In this document: positions 1-11,000 of the stretch, piece after piece
Position numbering within the stretch: the stretch's first letter is position 1
Layout: every line of letters begins with the position of its first letter
NCBI RefSeq assembly: GCF_024623785.1
Contig: NZ_JANKBZ010000017.1
Location: 1-64,000, forward strand
DNA from: Archangium lipolyticum
Lineage (GTDB): Bacteria; Myxococcota; Myxococcia; Myxococcales; Myxococcaceae
Length of the DNA: 64,000 bases
Reading direction: 5' to 3'
Translations under genes and position numbers: made by a program
The notes under the pieces: generated by a model
Databases searched by the model: none
What the model saw: only the letters and a program-made list of their open reading frames with translations
What the model was told of the DNA's origin: nothing

Positions 1-273
1 GTGACGTACTCTCATTCCTTACCGATACCCTCGCCGCGCACCGCCGCGGCTTGCGCGGGCCTTCGCTCCTCCCCACCGTGCCCGTACCTCAGCTCGCGCT
101 CGCTGCCTGAGTCGGTGAACGGTTACCTTCGAACAAGCGGATGCCTGTCGCGTGTAACTGGCAAGAGCGTCCTGGCTCAATTTGTCCGACTGCAGTTTCG
201 CTACCCGGATCCGATGCAACTTGGCTTCTCCAAGAAGCATGCAGAGGAATGGTTTGAATGCCTCTCGAAGGCG

Positions 274-633
274 GACAGATGCTGACTGGGCAAACGTAGC
301 AGCCGCAACGCAGTTCGCATCGAAGTACGCCTTCCCAACGCAGGATTGCAGCCCCTGAGTCACTTCTTTTCCCGCAGCATCTCGCCCAAAGAGAGCATCC
401 CGAAGTTGGAGAGCGTTGTTGCTGATGAGTGTCCCACCATCTGGCAACTGACCTCCAAAATAATACAATCTGAATTCGTGCCAGTGATTGTAGGTTGTCT
501 CTTTCATCGGCATTGCCCCGATCTTCCAGGCTAGCGTCACCAATGCGCTGTCAAATGCCGCCCATCGATCATGGATTTCTTTTGTGCACGCACTTCCTGG
601 CGCCACTTGCGGTTCGGCGTCATTTGTCGTCAA
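274..633 (-). pseudogene. Fragment of unrecognised protein
   Basis: About 120 codons of the minus-strand frame read like a genuine soluble protein, with a mixed amino-acid composition and segments such as CTKEIHDRWAAFDSALV and TTYNHWHEFRLYYFG, while the flanking parts of the same open frame become arginine/glycine-rich, as expected of non-coding high-GC DNA. No start codon with a ribosome site sits at the plausible N-terminal edge and no natural end is seen. I do not recognise the family. It is either a decayed gene or a fragment left by rearrangement; it could also be chance. Confidence 0.25.
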
Positions 634-993
634 GCATGGCTCAGCAAGACGCGCAGCGGCAACATCCACTGCCGTCGCATCTTGAATCAATCCTAAATGG
701 TCCCGCTGGACCCATCGGGTGCAGTCCAAAGGGCCCGAGCCGGCCCCCTGAGTGCACCGCCAATCCCCAGATGCCTCCGCCGCACCGTGGTGTCTCGACC
801 CTCGGTTTCCAAGGCGACACGACGTGCCAGCCTGCTCCACAGGCGTTGAGAAGTGCCCCTGCCTGCCCCCTCCCTGGTGCGAGCCCACCGGCCCGAGTTC
901 CGCTCCTGCGCCCTTGTCACCACACCTGAGCCAGCCCCCTGGGTCGACAGTGGCGCCGCACAGGGCATCACCGACTGGTGTGAGCCTTCCCCG

Positions 994-1140
994 AACCAGT
1001 GGTCCTCGACCGGCGCTCTCTGGACGGCCCGCTTGGGCCACACCATGACCCTGCTGAAGAACGGCAAGGTCCTGGTCACGGGCGGAACCGGTCAGGACGG
1101 CACCGTCCTGTCCTCCGCGGAACGCTACGACCCTGACACG
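994..1140 (+). pseudogene. Kelch-repeat protein fragment
   Basis: A single repeat unit is readable, with the segments TARLGHTMTLLKNGKVLVTGG and SSAERYDPDT around a short variable piece. This is the usual form of the kelch-like beta-propeller blades in large secreted myxobacterial proteins (title, H-T-x-T-L-L, G-K-V-L-V-x-G-G, S-A-E-x-Y-D-P). Only one blade remains. The upstream frame is proline-rich non-protein-like sequence, and the frame ends about 70 bases downstream after unrelated sequence. A full protein would carry five or more blades and a signal peptide, so this is a remnant and not a gene. Confidence 0.55.
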
Positions 1141-1208
1141 CCACCAGCTCATCCGCCACTCGATCCACCTCTCCGCCAAAAACTGCGAAACTCGAACCTG
1201 GGCGCTTC

Positions 1209-1805
1209 CTAGATGGGCACGCTTTCGGGTCGACTGATGAAGAGCGCATCGAAGAGGGTGGTGTGGGGTGGCTCCTTTGGCTCGACGATGAGCGGGACGG
1301 GAGTTCGGGCGAGCTCGCGAGGAAGGGCGGTTACCGCGAACGTCCTCTCGAGCTTCCTGGCGACGACCTCGGCGGGGGCCTGCATCTCGGGCGGAAGTGA
1401 ATCCAGGAAGACACGCTCCTCGATTCGCTGCTTGCCTCTATAGCCGAGTTGCAAGCCATAGATGGCGTAGACAGGTGCCAGGATGCTGACGCAACCGACG
1501 ACGCACCAGATAACCGGCTGCGGTGGCTTCTGCACTTTCGGGTACACGGCACAACGAAAAGACGCATCACATGTGGACGTGAAGTTCCCGACCTTGAGCC
1601 CCGGCAGCTCTGCTCGGAGCGCGTCCACGAATGCGTCCCACTGGTCCATCTTCTTGCGCTCTTGGACCCATCGTGTGAGGAAGAGCTCTGCCTCGGGGCT
1701 GTTCTCGGGTCTGAAATCGAAGTCCTTGTCCGCACGGTAGTAGTTGCGAACGAGGGCAAGCAAAGACTCCGCCGAGAGTGGAATGGGACTAGAATTCAAT
1801 GACAT
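1209..1805 (-). CDS. Hypothetical single-pass membrane protein
   Basis: A 198-aa protein of no recognised family. The first ~95 residues are polar and soluble. One hydrophobic segment (about residues 97-122, VIWCVVGCVSILAPVYAIYG) could anchor it in the membrane, and the last ~75 residues are again polar and proline-containing. Two cysteines lie before the segment and two inside it. The ATG overlaps the last 17 bases of the upstream lipoprotein gene, so the two are probably translated from one message and may act together at the envelope. No close functional clue is available; codon use is normal for the genome, so it looks like a live gene. Confidence 0.7.
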   Translation of the reverse strand: MSLNSSPIPLSAESLLALVRNYYRADKDFDFRPENSPEAELFLTRWVQERKKMDQWDAFVDALRAELPGLKVGNFTSTCDASFRCAVYPKVQKPPQPVIWCVVGCVSILAPVYAIYGLQLGYRGKQRIEERVFLDSLPPEMQAPAEVVARKLERTFAVTALPRELARTPVPLIVEPKEPPHTTLFDALFISRPESVPI

Positions 1806-2268
1806 GGGGCGTTGTTTCCTTGTCGCACAAGGTGGTGACTCGGGAGCCGAGTACGGCGCGATTCAGAATCGTGTGAAAAGTGCTCTTGAACTCCTGGCAG
1901 ACGAGGCCAGGACTCGGGGAGTTGGGGAATTCGAGCACGATTCTTCCGGCCTCGTTGGCGCAATTGGCGGCGATACGCTGCGCAAGGGCCGTGGAAATGG
2001 GACCATCCGTTTGGGTCTCCAGGGGCATTCCGACACCAAACTTGCAGAAGAAAGTCTCCCAGGAGGACGTGTTGACGATGGGGACGAGCAGGCATGCAGC
2101 ACGCCAGCCGCCCGAGTCTGGGTCAGTTTTCTGCACCACCGTGACGAACTGGAAATGGAGTGGTTGATAGTGGTTGATGCTGCATCCCGCGAGGAGTGGC
2201 AGCATGACGGCGAGCAGGTGCCACGGCGGGAGTGCACGTCTTCGCTCGAGTTGCCCTGAACTGCTCAC
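1789..2268 (-). CDS. Hypothetical lipoprotein
   Basis: Predicted outer-envelope lipoprotein of 159 aa, family unknown. The chosen GTG start is preceded at a good distance by GAGGTGA and gives a type II signal peptide: a basic n-region (ERRR), a hydrophobic core and the lipobox LLAGC, with the lipidated cysteine near residue 30. An earlier ATG in frame lacks a ribosome site and would bury the signal. The mature part contains about five cysteines. It is followed by, and overlaps by 17 bases, the single-pass membrane protein gene, so the pair is likely one operon. Nothing in the sequence assigns a function. Confidence 0.75.
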   Translation of the reverse strand: MSSSGQLERRRALPPWHLLAVMLPLLAGCSINHYQPLHFQFVTVVQKTDPDSGGWRAACLLVPIVNTSSWETFFCKFGVGMPLETQTDGPISTALAQRIAANCANEAGRIVLEFPNSPSPGLVCQEFKSTFHTILNRAVLGSRVTTLCDKETTPHVIEF

Positions 2269-2476
2269 GGCATCACCTCGGTCCAGAGGGGGATGAGGGC
2301 CAGCGAGAGTAGCAACGTTCATGAACCCCTGGCTTTCGCTCGGTTTGGCATGGCGCGACACTACGTTGATTCTCACCGCCCCCTGTGTCAGGTGGTTGAT
2401 GCCTGTGCCGAGAGACGTCAGGCCTTGGAGGCGGCGGGAAAAGCGAACCCGCCGCCCCTATGAAACCCAGACCCGG

Positions 2477-4231
2477 CTACGCGCGATTGAGAATGGACTC
2501 GACGGCCGCCTGCGCGATGGGGTGGTAGCGCTCGCCGTAGCGCTTGAAGAGGCCGCGCGCGATGCCCTTGCCCTCGGGGGTTGTCACCAGCGCTCCGTAG
2601 AGCGGCTTGAGGTACTTCATCCGTCCCACCTCGCCGAGGAAGGCCTCTGTGCGGCCCAACGCCGGCTCCCAGCCCGCCTTGAGCGCCGCCGCCAGCCACG
2701 ACACCAGCACCTCCGAGTTCTGGCTCTTCGTCAGCTGGAAGCGCTCGTCCAACTGCCGGAATACGTCCTTCGACGTTCCCGCCGGCAGCCACTCGATGAA
2801 GAGCTGCCACTCGGCCGGGGTCCAGTCCTTCACCTCCTCGGTCGACGGCACCTTGCCCTTCGTCTGCCCCATGCGCTCCAGCCGCTCCGAGCGCGGCACC
2901 GGCGCCCCCGCCGGGATTCCCGGCTTGCTCAGGTACGCCTCCGCGTCCACCTTCGCCAGCGCTCCCGGCAGGTGTTTCTCCACGAACGCCGTGAACTGCT
3001 CCGTCGTGAGCGCCTGGAAGCGGTGCGCCTCCAGGTAGCGCCTCAGGAAGCCGTCGAAGGCCGACCGGCCCACCGCGTCCTCCAGCGCCCTCAGGAAGAG
3101 GTAGCCCTTCTCGTATGGCACCTGGGAGAACGCCTCGTCCGGATCCACCCCGTTGAGGTGCGTGCGCAGCGCCGTGAGCTGCGGATGCGCCCGGAAGTGG
3201 TGCACGGCCTCCTCCAGCGCCCTCCGGCCCAGCGCCGAGTGCAGCTGCGCCACGTCCGCCCCGTACAGCGCCTCGATGATGCGACGCTCGGCGAACACCG
3301 TGAAGCCCTCGTTCAGCCAGAAGTGCTCCGCCGACGCGTTCGTCACCAGGTTGCCCGTCCACGAGTGCGCCAGCTCGTGCGCCACCACGCTCACCAGGCT
3401 CTTGTCCCCCGCCAGCAGCGTCGGCGTCAGGAAGGTCAGGCGCGGGTTCTCCATTCCCCCGTACGGGAACGACGGCGGCATCGTCAGCAGGTCGAACCGC
3501 TCCCAGTCATACGGCCCGAAGAGCTCCTCCGCCGCCCGCAGCATCGCGTCCACGTCCTCGAACTCCTCCGCCGCCTCCTCCAACATCTCGGGCTCGGCCC
3601 AGACCCTCGAGCGCGGCCCCAGCTCCTTGGCCGCCAGCCTGCCCACCGCGAAGGCCAGCAGGTACGGGGGAATCGGCTGTGGCATCTCGTAGCGCTCCAC
3701 CGCCTCCACCCCGTGCTCCTCCCGGCCCGTGAAGCCCGCCGCCATCACCGCCTTCAGCTCCTTGGGCACCGTGAGCTCCGCCCGGTACCCGATGCGGATT
3801 CGCGGCGTGTCCTGAAGCGGCACCACCGAGCGTGCGTGGATCGCCTGGCACTGGCTGAACAGGTACGGGTACTGCCCTCCCGCCGTCTGCGCCGGCGTCA
3901 GCCACTGCAGCGCGCTCGCCTGGGGCGACGTCCGGTAGCGGATCGTCAGCTGCTTCGTCCCCGGGCGCAGCTCCACCCTCAGGCGGCTGCCCAGGATGGG
4001 CTCGGGCGGCGACACCAGGAAGGGCAGGGGCTTGCCCTCGGCGTCCACCACCGAGCGAACCTCCAGCTCCCGCGTGTCCAGGTCCAGGGGGCCCGCGGAG
4101 GCCTCCTTCAGGGTGAGCGTCGCCTCCGCGTGCAGGCGGCGCGTTCGAAAGTCCACGCGCGCCTTCCAGGTGAGGGTCTCGGTCTCGGGCTGCGTGTCAT
4201 CGTTGTACGAGTGGGGATCGAGTCGGGCCAT
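2477..4231 (-). CDS. M1-family zinc aminopeptidase
   Basis: A 584-aa metallopeptidase of the M1 family (leukotriene A4 hydrolase / aminopeptidase N type), which removes N-terminal residues from peptides. The substrate-recognition motif GGMENP lies near residue 257 and the zinc site HELAHSW near 283, followed 18 residues downstream by NEGFTVFAE, supplying the third zinc ligand. The N-terminal half is the usual beta-rich domain, and the C-terminal helical region matches the short LTA4H-like subgroup (about 600 aa). No signal peptide is present, so it is probably cytoplasmic. I start at ATG 4231 because the longer frame to 4321 runs into the divergent fatty-acid operon promoter. It stands alone in its transcription unit. 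Confidence 0.93.
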   Translation of the reverse strand: MARLDPHSYNDDTQPETETLTWKARVDFRTRRLHAEATLTLKEASAGPLDLDTRELEVRSVVDAEGKPLPFLVSPPEPILGSRLRVELRPGTKQLTIRYRTSPQASALQWLTPAQTAGGQYPYLFSQCQAIHARSVVPLQDTPRIRIGYRAELTVPKELKAVMAAGFTGREEHGVEAVERYEMPQPIPPYLLAFAVGRLAAKELGPRSRVWAEPEMLEEAAEEFEDVDAMLRAAEELFGPYDWERFDLLTMPPSFPYGGMENPRLTFLTPTLLAGDKSLVSVVAHELAHSWTGNLVTNASAEHFWLNEGFTVFAERRIIEALYGADVAQLHSALGRRALEEAVHHFRAHPQLTALRTHLNGVDPDEAFSQVPYEKGYLFLRALEDAVGRSAFDGFLRRYLEAHRFQALTTEQFTAFVEKHLPGALAKVDAEAYLSKPGIPAGAPVPRSERLERMGQTKGKVPSTEEVKDWTPAEWQLFIEWLPAGTSKDVFRQLDERFQLTKSQNSEVLVSWLAAALKAGWEPALGRTEAFLGEVGRMKYLKPLYGALVTTPEGKGIARGLFKRYGERYHPIAQAAVESILNRA

Positions 4232-4280
4232 GAGGGCAAATACCTTACCCCCCACCGGCCGACACCGGGGGCCCAAGAGT

Positions 4281-4302
4281 CGGTTGACTTTTGAGTCAAC
4301 CG
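4281..4302. promoter_or_regulatory. 9-bp palindromic operator candidate
   Basis: CGGTTGACT-TTTG-AGTCAACCG is a perfect 9-bp inverted repeat with a 4-base centre, 47 bases before the beta-oxidation operon and 50 bases before the divergent aminopeptidase start. The size and symmetry fit a dimeric TetR-family operator. It also contains a TTGACT that could serve as a -35 element. Fatty-acid degradation operons are commonly controlled by acyl-CoA-sensing TetR regulators, so repression here is a reasonable inference. No regulator gene is adjacent. Confidence 0.55.
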
Positions 4303-4348
4303 GCGCAATGTCTCCTGCCATCCTTTTTCAAATCGGGAGCCTCTTTCG

Positions 4349-6739
4349 ATGACGACGCGGATCCGCAAAGTGGCAGTTCTGGGCGCGGGCGTGATGGGCA
4401 GCGGCATCGCCGCGCACCTGGCCAACTCGGGCGTGCGCGCGCTTCTGCTGGACATCGTGCCCCCCAAGGCCGGGCCCGGCGAGGACACGGCCTCCAAGGC
4501 CTTCCGTAACAAGTTCGCCGCCGGGGCCGTGGCCAACCTGCGCAAGCAGAAGCCCAGCCCCATCGTGTCCGAGCAGGTGCTCTCCTTCATCGAGGTGGGC
4601 AACTTCGACGACGACATGGCCCGCATCGCCGAGTGCGACTGGGTCATCGAGGTGGTCAAGGAGGACCTGGCCGTCAAGCAGGCCACCTTCGCCAAGGTGG
4701 AGCAGCACGCCCGCAAGGACGCCATCGTCAGCTCCAACACCTCCGGCCTCTCCATCCAGGGCATGCTCCAGGGCCGGGGCGCCGAGTTCCGCAAGAACTT
4801 CCTCGTCACCCACTTCTTCAACCCCGTCCGTTACATGAAGCTGCTGGAGCTGGTGGCGGGCCCGGAGACGAGCCCCGACGTGGTGAAGGCCGTCCACCGC
4901 TTTGGCGAGGAGGTGCTCGGCAAGGGCATCGTCTACGGCAAGGACACCACCAACTTCATCGCCAACCGCATCGGCACCTACGGGATGATGCGCACCATCT
5001 CGGAGATGCAGAAGGCGGAGCTGTCCATCGAGGAGGTGGACAAGATCTTCGGCCCCGCCATGGGCCGCCCCAAGTCCGCCGTGTTCCGCACCGCCGACAT
5101 CGTCGGTCTGGACACCTTCTCCCACGTGGCCAAGAACTGCTACGACACGCTCACCCAGGACGAGGAGCGTGAGGTCTTCGCCGCCCCCGAGTTCCTCCAG
5201 AAGATGGTCGCCAAGGGCATGCTCGGCGACAAGAGCGGCGGCGGCTTCTACAAGAAGGACAAGAGCAGCGGCGGCAAGGACATCCTCGCGCTGGATCTCA
5301 AGACGCTCGAGTACCGGCCCCAGGCCAAGGTGCGCTACGAGTCCCTCGGCGCCGCCAAGGACGTGGAGAACGTGCGCGAGCGCGTCGCCACCGTCCTGAA
5401 CGGCCAGGACAAGGCCGCGAAGTTCGCCGAGCGGATCACCCTGGACGTGCTGGCCTACTCCAGCCGGCGCATCCCGGAGATCGGCGATGACGTGGTGAAC
5501 GTCGACCGCGCCATGCGCTGGGGCTTCGGCTGGGACATCGGGCCCTTCGAGACGTGGGATGCCTACGGCGTGAAGAAGGGTCTGGAGCGCATGAAGGAGC
5601 TGGGCCTCAAGCCCGCCGCCTGGGTGGAGCAGATGCTCGCCTCCGGCCGCACCTCCTTCTACGGCGTGGAGAACGGCAAGGACACCTACTGGGACATCCC
5701 CTCCAAGTCCGTGAAGGTGGTCCCGGAGAACGCCCGCACCTCGCGCGTGGAGTACCTCAAGCGCGGCAACAAGAGGATCGCCGGCAATGACTCCGCCTCC
5801 CTGTGGGACATGGGTGATGGCGTGACGCTGCTGGAGTTCCACTCGAAGATGAACTCCATCGACGATGACATCATCTCGATGATGAACACGGCCCTGGACG
5901 AGACGGAGAAGAACTTCCGCGGCTTGGTCATCGGCAACGATGGGGGCAACTTCTCCGCGGGCGCCAACATCATGGCCATGCTCATGGCCGCCAAGAGCGA
6001 GGAGTTCGAGGCCATCCGCAAGATGGCCGGCGCCTTCCAGGCCGCCAACCAGCGCATGCGCTACAGCCCCGTGCCCGTGGTGACCGCGCCCTTCAACCTC
6101 ACCCTCGGCGGCGGCGCCGAGGTCACCATGGGCGGCAACGCCGTCCAGGCCTCGGCCGAGCTGTACATGGGCCTCGTCGAGGTGGGCGTGGGCCTCATCC
6201 CCGGCGGCGGCGGCACCATGCAGCTGCTGCGCAACGTGTACGGCCCGTACTCGGCCGACAAGGACTTCGACGCGTTCCCCTTCATCAAGAAGGTGTTCCT
6301 GTCGATCGGCACCGCGAAGGTGGCCACCAGCGCCGAGGAGGCCCGCGAGATGGGCTTCCTGTCGCAGGCGGATGGCATCAGCGCCAACCGCGACTTCCTG
6401 CTGTCGGACGCCAAGCAGCGGGTGCTCGGCCTGGCCAACGCCGGCTTCCGCCCGCCCCGGCCCTCCCGCTTCCGCCTGCCCGGGCCCAGCGGCTTCGCCA
6501 CCATCGACATGATGCTCTACGACATGGAGCTCAACGGGCAGGTCTCCGCCCACGACCGGAAGATCGCCCAGAAGCTGGCGCGCGTCCTCACCGGCGGCGA
6601 CACCAGCCCCTCCGTGCTCCTCACCGAGGAGCGCCTGCTGGAGCTGGAGCAGGAGTCCTTCCTGAGCCTGATCGGCGAGGCGAAGACCCAGGACCGCATG
6701 ATGCACATGCTCGAGAAGGGCAAGCCGCTGCGCAACTGA
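4349..6739 (+). CDS. 3-hydroxyacyl-CoA dehydrogenase / enoyl-CoA hydratase
   Basis: A 796-aa bifunctional beta-oxidation enzyme catalysing hydration of trans-2-enoyl-CoA and NAD-dependent oxidation of 3-hydroxyacyl-CoA. The order is dehydrogenase first, hydratase second, as in FadN-type proteins and opposite to FadB. The Rossmann motif GAGVMGSG is at residues 12-19, the dehydrogenase catalytic segment VTHFFNPVRYMKLLE near 152, and the C-terminal dehydrogenase domain runs to about 470. The crotonase fold begins near 485, with the oxyanion-hole segment FSAGAN near 534 and VGVGLIPGGGG near 612. CGGGAGCC precedes the ATG. It is transcribed with the thiolase 88 bases downstream, giving a complete two-gene spiral. 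A palindrome upstream suggests repression in the absence of acyl-CoA. Confidence 0.95.
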   Translation: MTTRIRKVAVLGAGVMGSGIAAHLANSGVRALLLDIVPPKAGPGEDTASKAFRNKFAAGAVANLRKQKPSPIVSEQVLSFIEVGNFDDDMARIAECDWVIEVVKEDLAVKQATFAKVEQHARKDAIVSSNTSGLSIQGMLQGRGAEFRKNFLVTHFFNPVRYMKLLELVAGPETSPDVVKAVHRFGEEVLGKGIVYGKDTTNFIANRIGTYGMMRTISEMQKAELSIEEVDKIFGPAMGRPKSAVFRTADIVGLDTFSHVAKNCYDTLTQDEEREVFAAPEFLQKMVAKGMLGDKSGGGFYKKDKSSGGKDILALDLKTLEYRPQAKVRYESLGAAKDVENVRERVATVLNGQDKAAKFAERITLDVLAYSSRRIPEIGDDVVNVDRAMRWGFGWDIGPFETWDAYGVKKGLERMKELGLKPAAWVEQMLASGRTSFYGVENGKDTYWDIPSKSVKVVPENARTSRVEYLKRGNKRIAGNDSASLWDMGDGVTLLEFHSKMNSIDDDIISMMNTALDETEKNFRGLVIGNDGGNFSAGANIMAMLMAAKSEEFEAIRKMAGAFQAANQRMRYSPVPVVTAPFNLTLGGGAEVTMGGNAVQASAELYMGLVEVGVGLIPGGGGTMQLLRNVYGPYSADKDFDAFPFIKKVFLSIGTAKVATSAEEAREMGFLSQADGISANRDFLLSDAKQRVLGLANAGFRPPRPSRFRLPGPSGFATIDMMLYDMELNGQVSAHDRKIAQKLARVLTGGDTSPSVLLTEERLLELEQESFLSLIGEAKTQDRMMHMLEKGKPLRN

Positions 6740-6827
6740 GGCGCCAGCGTTACGGGTTGTTCACACGTCATCCAGTGATTCGAGACTTTGACGCCCGGGG
6801 TTGCTCCCCGGGCGAGGAGACAGACAG

Positions 6828-8000
<1,173 letters not shown>

Positions 8001-8002
8001 TT

Positions 8003-11000
8003 TCACACCTCACGCGGCCCCTTCCGTTGCACATGGGAGGGGCCGTCGTGTTTCTGGCGTCGTCCCGGACGCCACGCGACGAGCGCGTGCAGGCTGACGT
8101 AGAGGCACGGCACGACGAAGAGCGTGAGCAGCGTGCCCACGCTCAGCCCGGACAGGGTGACGAGCGCGAGCGGACGCAACAGCTCGGTGCCCTCGCCGAA
8201 GCCGAGCGCGATGGGCACCAGCCCCAGTGTGGCCAGCAGCGTGGTGATGAGGATGGGGCGCAGGCGCATGGGCGCGGCGTGTTGCATCGCCTCCAGGCGC
8301 GACAGCCCGGGTGATTCCTCGCGGAGCTGGTTGGCGAGCTCCACCAGGATGATGCCGTTGCCGACGATGACGCCCACCAGCAGCACCATGCCGATGAGTG
8401 CCGTGGCTCCCATCGCCACCCCCGTCACCACCAGCCCCATCGTCCCGCCCACCAGCGCGAGCGGAATGGTGAAGAGGATGACCAGGGGATCCACGAGCGA
8501 GTCGTACTGCACCGCCATCACCGTGAGCACCAGGAAGATGGCGAGCCCGCCGAGCACGAACAGCGAGCGCTGCAGCTCCCGGTTGCTCCGGGCCGCGTTG
8601 CTCTCCATGATCGACACGCCTCGCGGCAGCTCCACCTCCGAGAGGATCCGCTCCACCTCCTCCAGCGCATCGCCCAGGCTCGCCCCCTCCGCGAGGTCTC
8701 CCGCGATGATGAACACCTGCCGCTGGTTGATGCGTTGGATCTCCGCCGGAGTGGTGCCCTCGGACACGCTCGCCACCTCCGAGAGCCGCACCGGCGCCTG
8801 ATTCGAGAAGACCAGGGGCAGTTGCTCGAGCTGGGCGCGGGTGCGCAGGGCCCCGCGCTCCAGCTTCACCCGCACGTCCACCAGTCGCTCGCCCCGTTGG
8901 AGCTGCGTGGCGATGGTGCCCTCGAGCGCCGTCTGCACCGCCTCGCCGATGTCCCCGGACGATAGCCCCAGCAGCCCCGCGCGCTCCGGATCCCGGCGCA
9001 CCTGCACCTCGGGCTGCACGGGGTCCGCGTCCGGGCGGTAGCGGGCCAGCTTCGCCTTCGCGTCCAGCGCCGCCACCACCTGCTGTCCCGCGCGCTCCAG
9101 CGCCTGGGGATCCTCTCCCTCGAGCATCACGTCCACCTCGGCCCGTACCGGCGAGTTGCTGGTGATGAGGCCGCGGATCTGCTCCGGCGCGAGCCTCAAC
9201 CGGATGCCCACCAGGTTGAGCTTCGCCATCTCCCGGTTGACGCGAGCGACGTAGGCCTGCACGTCCGTGCCCGGTTCCAGGGTGATGGTGCTCGAGGAGC
9301 GCAGCGCGTTCTCGGAGGTGGCGTTGCCGAAGAGGAAGCCTCCCACCGTGGTGAAGACGTAGCGCGTCTCCGGCTGGCGCATCAGCAGCGCGTCCACCTG
9401 CTTCATCAACCGCTGGTTGTCCGCCAGTGGCAGCCCTGGCGGGAGCTGCACGACGAGGCGCGCCTGGCCCGTGCCCACGCGCGGGAGGATCTCCGTGGAC
9501 AGGAATGGCAGCAGCAGCGCCGCCAGCACCCCGAGCCCCACGAACACCGAGGCGAGCACCACCAGCCGGTGGGCCAGTGCTCGGGAGAGCAGCGCTCCAT
9601 ACCCGTGGGTGAGGCGCTCCACCCGGCCGGCGAACCAGCGCACCGGCTTCAGGCGGGACAGGCCGCTCGTCTTCCGGATGGCGAGCAACCTCGCCGCGAG
9701 CGAGGGGATGATCGTGAGCGCGGTGACGAGCGAGGCGCCCACCGTGAAGAGCACGGTGAGGATGAGCTCGTTGAAGAGCAGCGACACGAAGCCGCCGATG
9801 AGCAGGAAGGGCACCACGGCGACCAGGTTGGTCGTGGTGGAGGCCACCAGGGCCGATTCGAGCTCGGTGGCCCGGGTCTGGGTGAGGGGGATGAGCTCGG
9901 GGAGGGGGAGGGTGTCCGCGTCTCCGTTTCCCTCTCCGCGCCGGCGCCGCTCCTCCACACCCCGTACGATGTTCTCCAGCACTACGATGCAGCTGTCCAC
10001 CGCTCCGATGCCCACCGCCAGCCCGCCCAGGCTGAAGATGTTGAGCGAGGCGTCCGCGAGCGACAGCAGGCTCACCGCCATCAGCGTGCCGAGCGGGATG
10101 GACAGCACCACGATGAAGGTCTGCCGCAGCGAGCCGAGGAAGAGCAGCACCACGATGCTCGCCAGCACCGCGCCCGCCAACCCCGAGACCGCCACGTCCT
10201 GGATGGAGCGCTTGATGAACTGGGACTCGTCCAGCGTGGCCGTGAGCACCGTGCCTTCCGGCAGCCGCCCCGTGCGCCGCAGCTCCTCCACCTGCGCCTT
10301 CACGCCATCGACCACTTCGATGGTGTTGGCGTCCGGCTGTTTCTGCACGCTCACCTTCACCGCCGGCTGGCCGTTGAGCGTGACGAAGACGCGCTCGTCC
10401 TCGGTCCCGTCCACCACGGTGGCGAAGTCTCCCAGCAGCACCTTGCGCCGCTGCGGCGCCACGGTGGGCTCTGGCGTCCCGGTGCTGGTCTCCGGCGGCG
10501 GGCTGTCGACGAGGAAGGTGAGGCGCTCGAGCTCGGCCGCGTCGCGGAAACGCCCCACCGTGCGCACGAGCGACTCGGTCCGTACACCCTCCAGCCGCCC
10601 CGCGGAGATGTCCTGGTTCTCCGTCTCGAGCGCTTGAAGCACTTCCACGATCCCCAGCCTGGAGGCCTGCATCCGCTGCAGGTCCAACCGCACCTGCACT
10701 TCCTCGACCGCTCCACCGGACACGTCCACCGCCGCCACTCCGGGGACCACCGCCAGCTCTCGCGCCAGCTCCTCGTCCGCGAAGATGCGCAGCGCCCGGC
10801 CCGACAGGCCGGGGGAGGTGAGGGCGAACTCCACGACGGGGAGCTGTGAGGGGTCCACCTTGAAGAGCCGCGGCTGCTCCAGGGTGTCCGGCAGGTTGCT
10901 CCGAGCGCGGTTGACGGCCGCCGTGGCGTCGTTGAGCGCCTGATCCACGTCGCCGCCCGGCTGGAAGTACAGGTTGATGCTGACCTGCCCCTCGCGCGTC

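Larger units (their letters stand above)
1..1208. other. Gene-poor relic region
   Basis: I see no intact gene in this stretch. Base composition is visibly less G/C-biased than in the genes to the right, and long reading frames exist only because the region is lightly populated with stops. It contains two pieces that look like former protein-coding sequence: a minus-strand piece around 274-633 and a plus-strand kelch-type repeat piece at 994-1140, listed separately. Such a mixture of unrelated fragments next to intact genes suggests an old insertion or deletion junction. No transposase was recognised. Confidence 0.5.

Noticed and set aside
112-126. GTGAACGGTTAC-like sequence reminiscent of an insertion-sequence end
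   Set aside because: No matching opposite end, target duplication or transposase piece could be seen, so an element cannot be supported.
2321-4294. 657-aa plus-strand frame opposite the aminopeptidase
   Set aside because: Arg/Leu/His-rich antisense shadow; the minus strand has zinc and substrate motifs.
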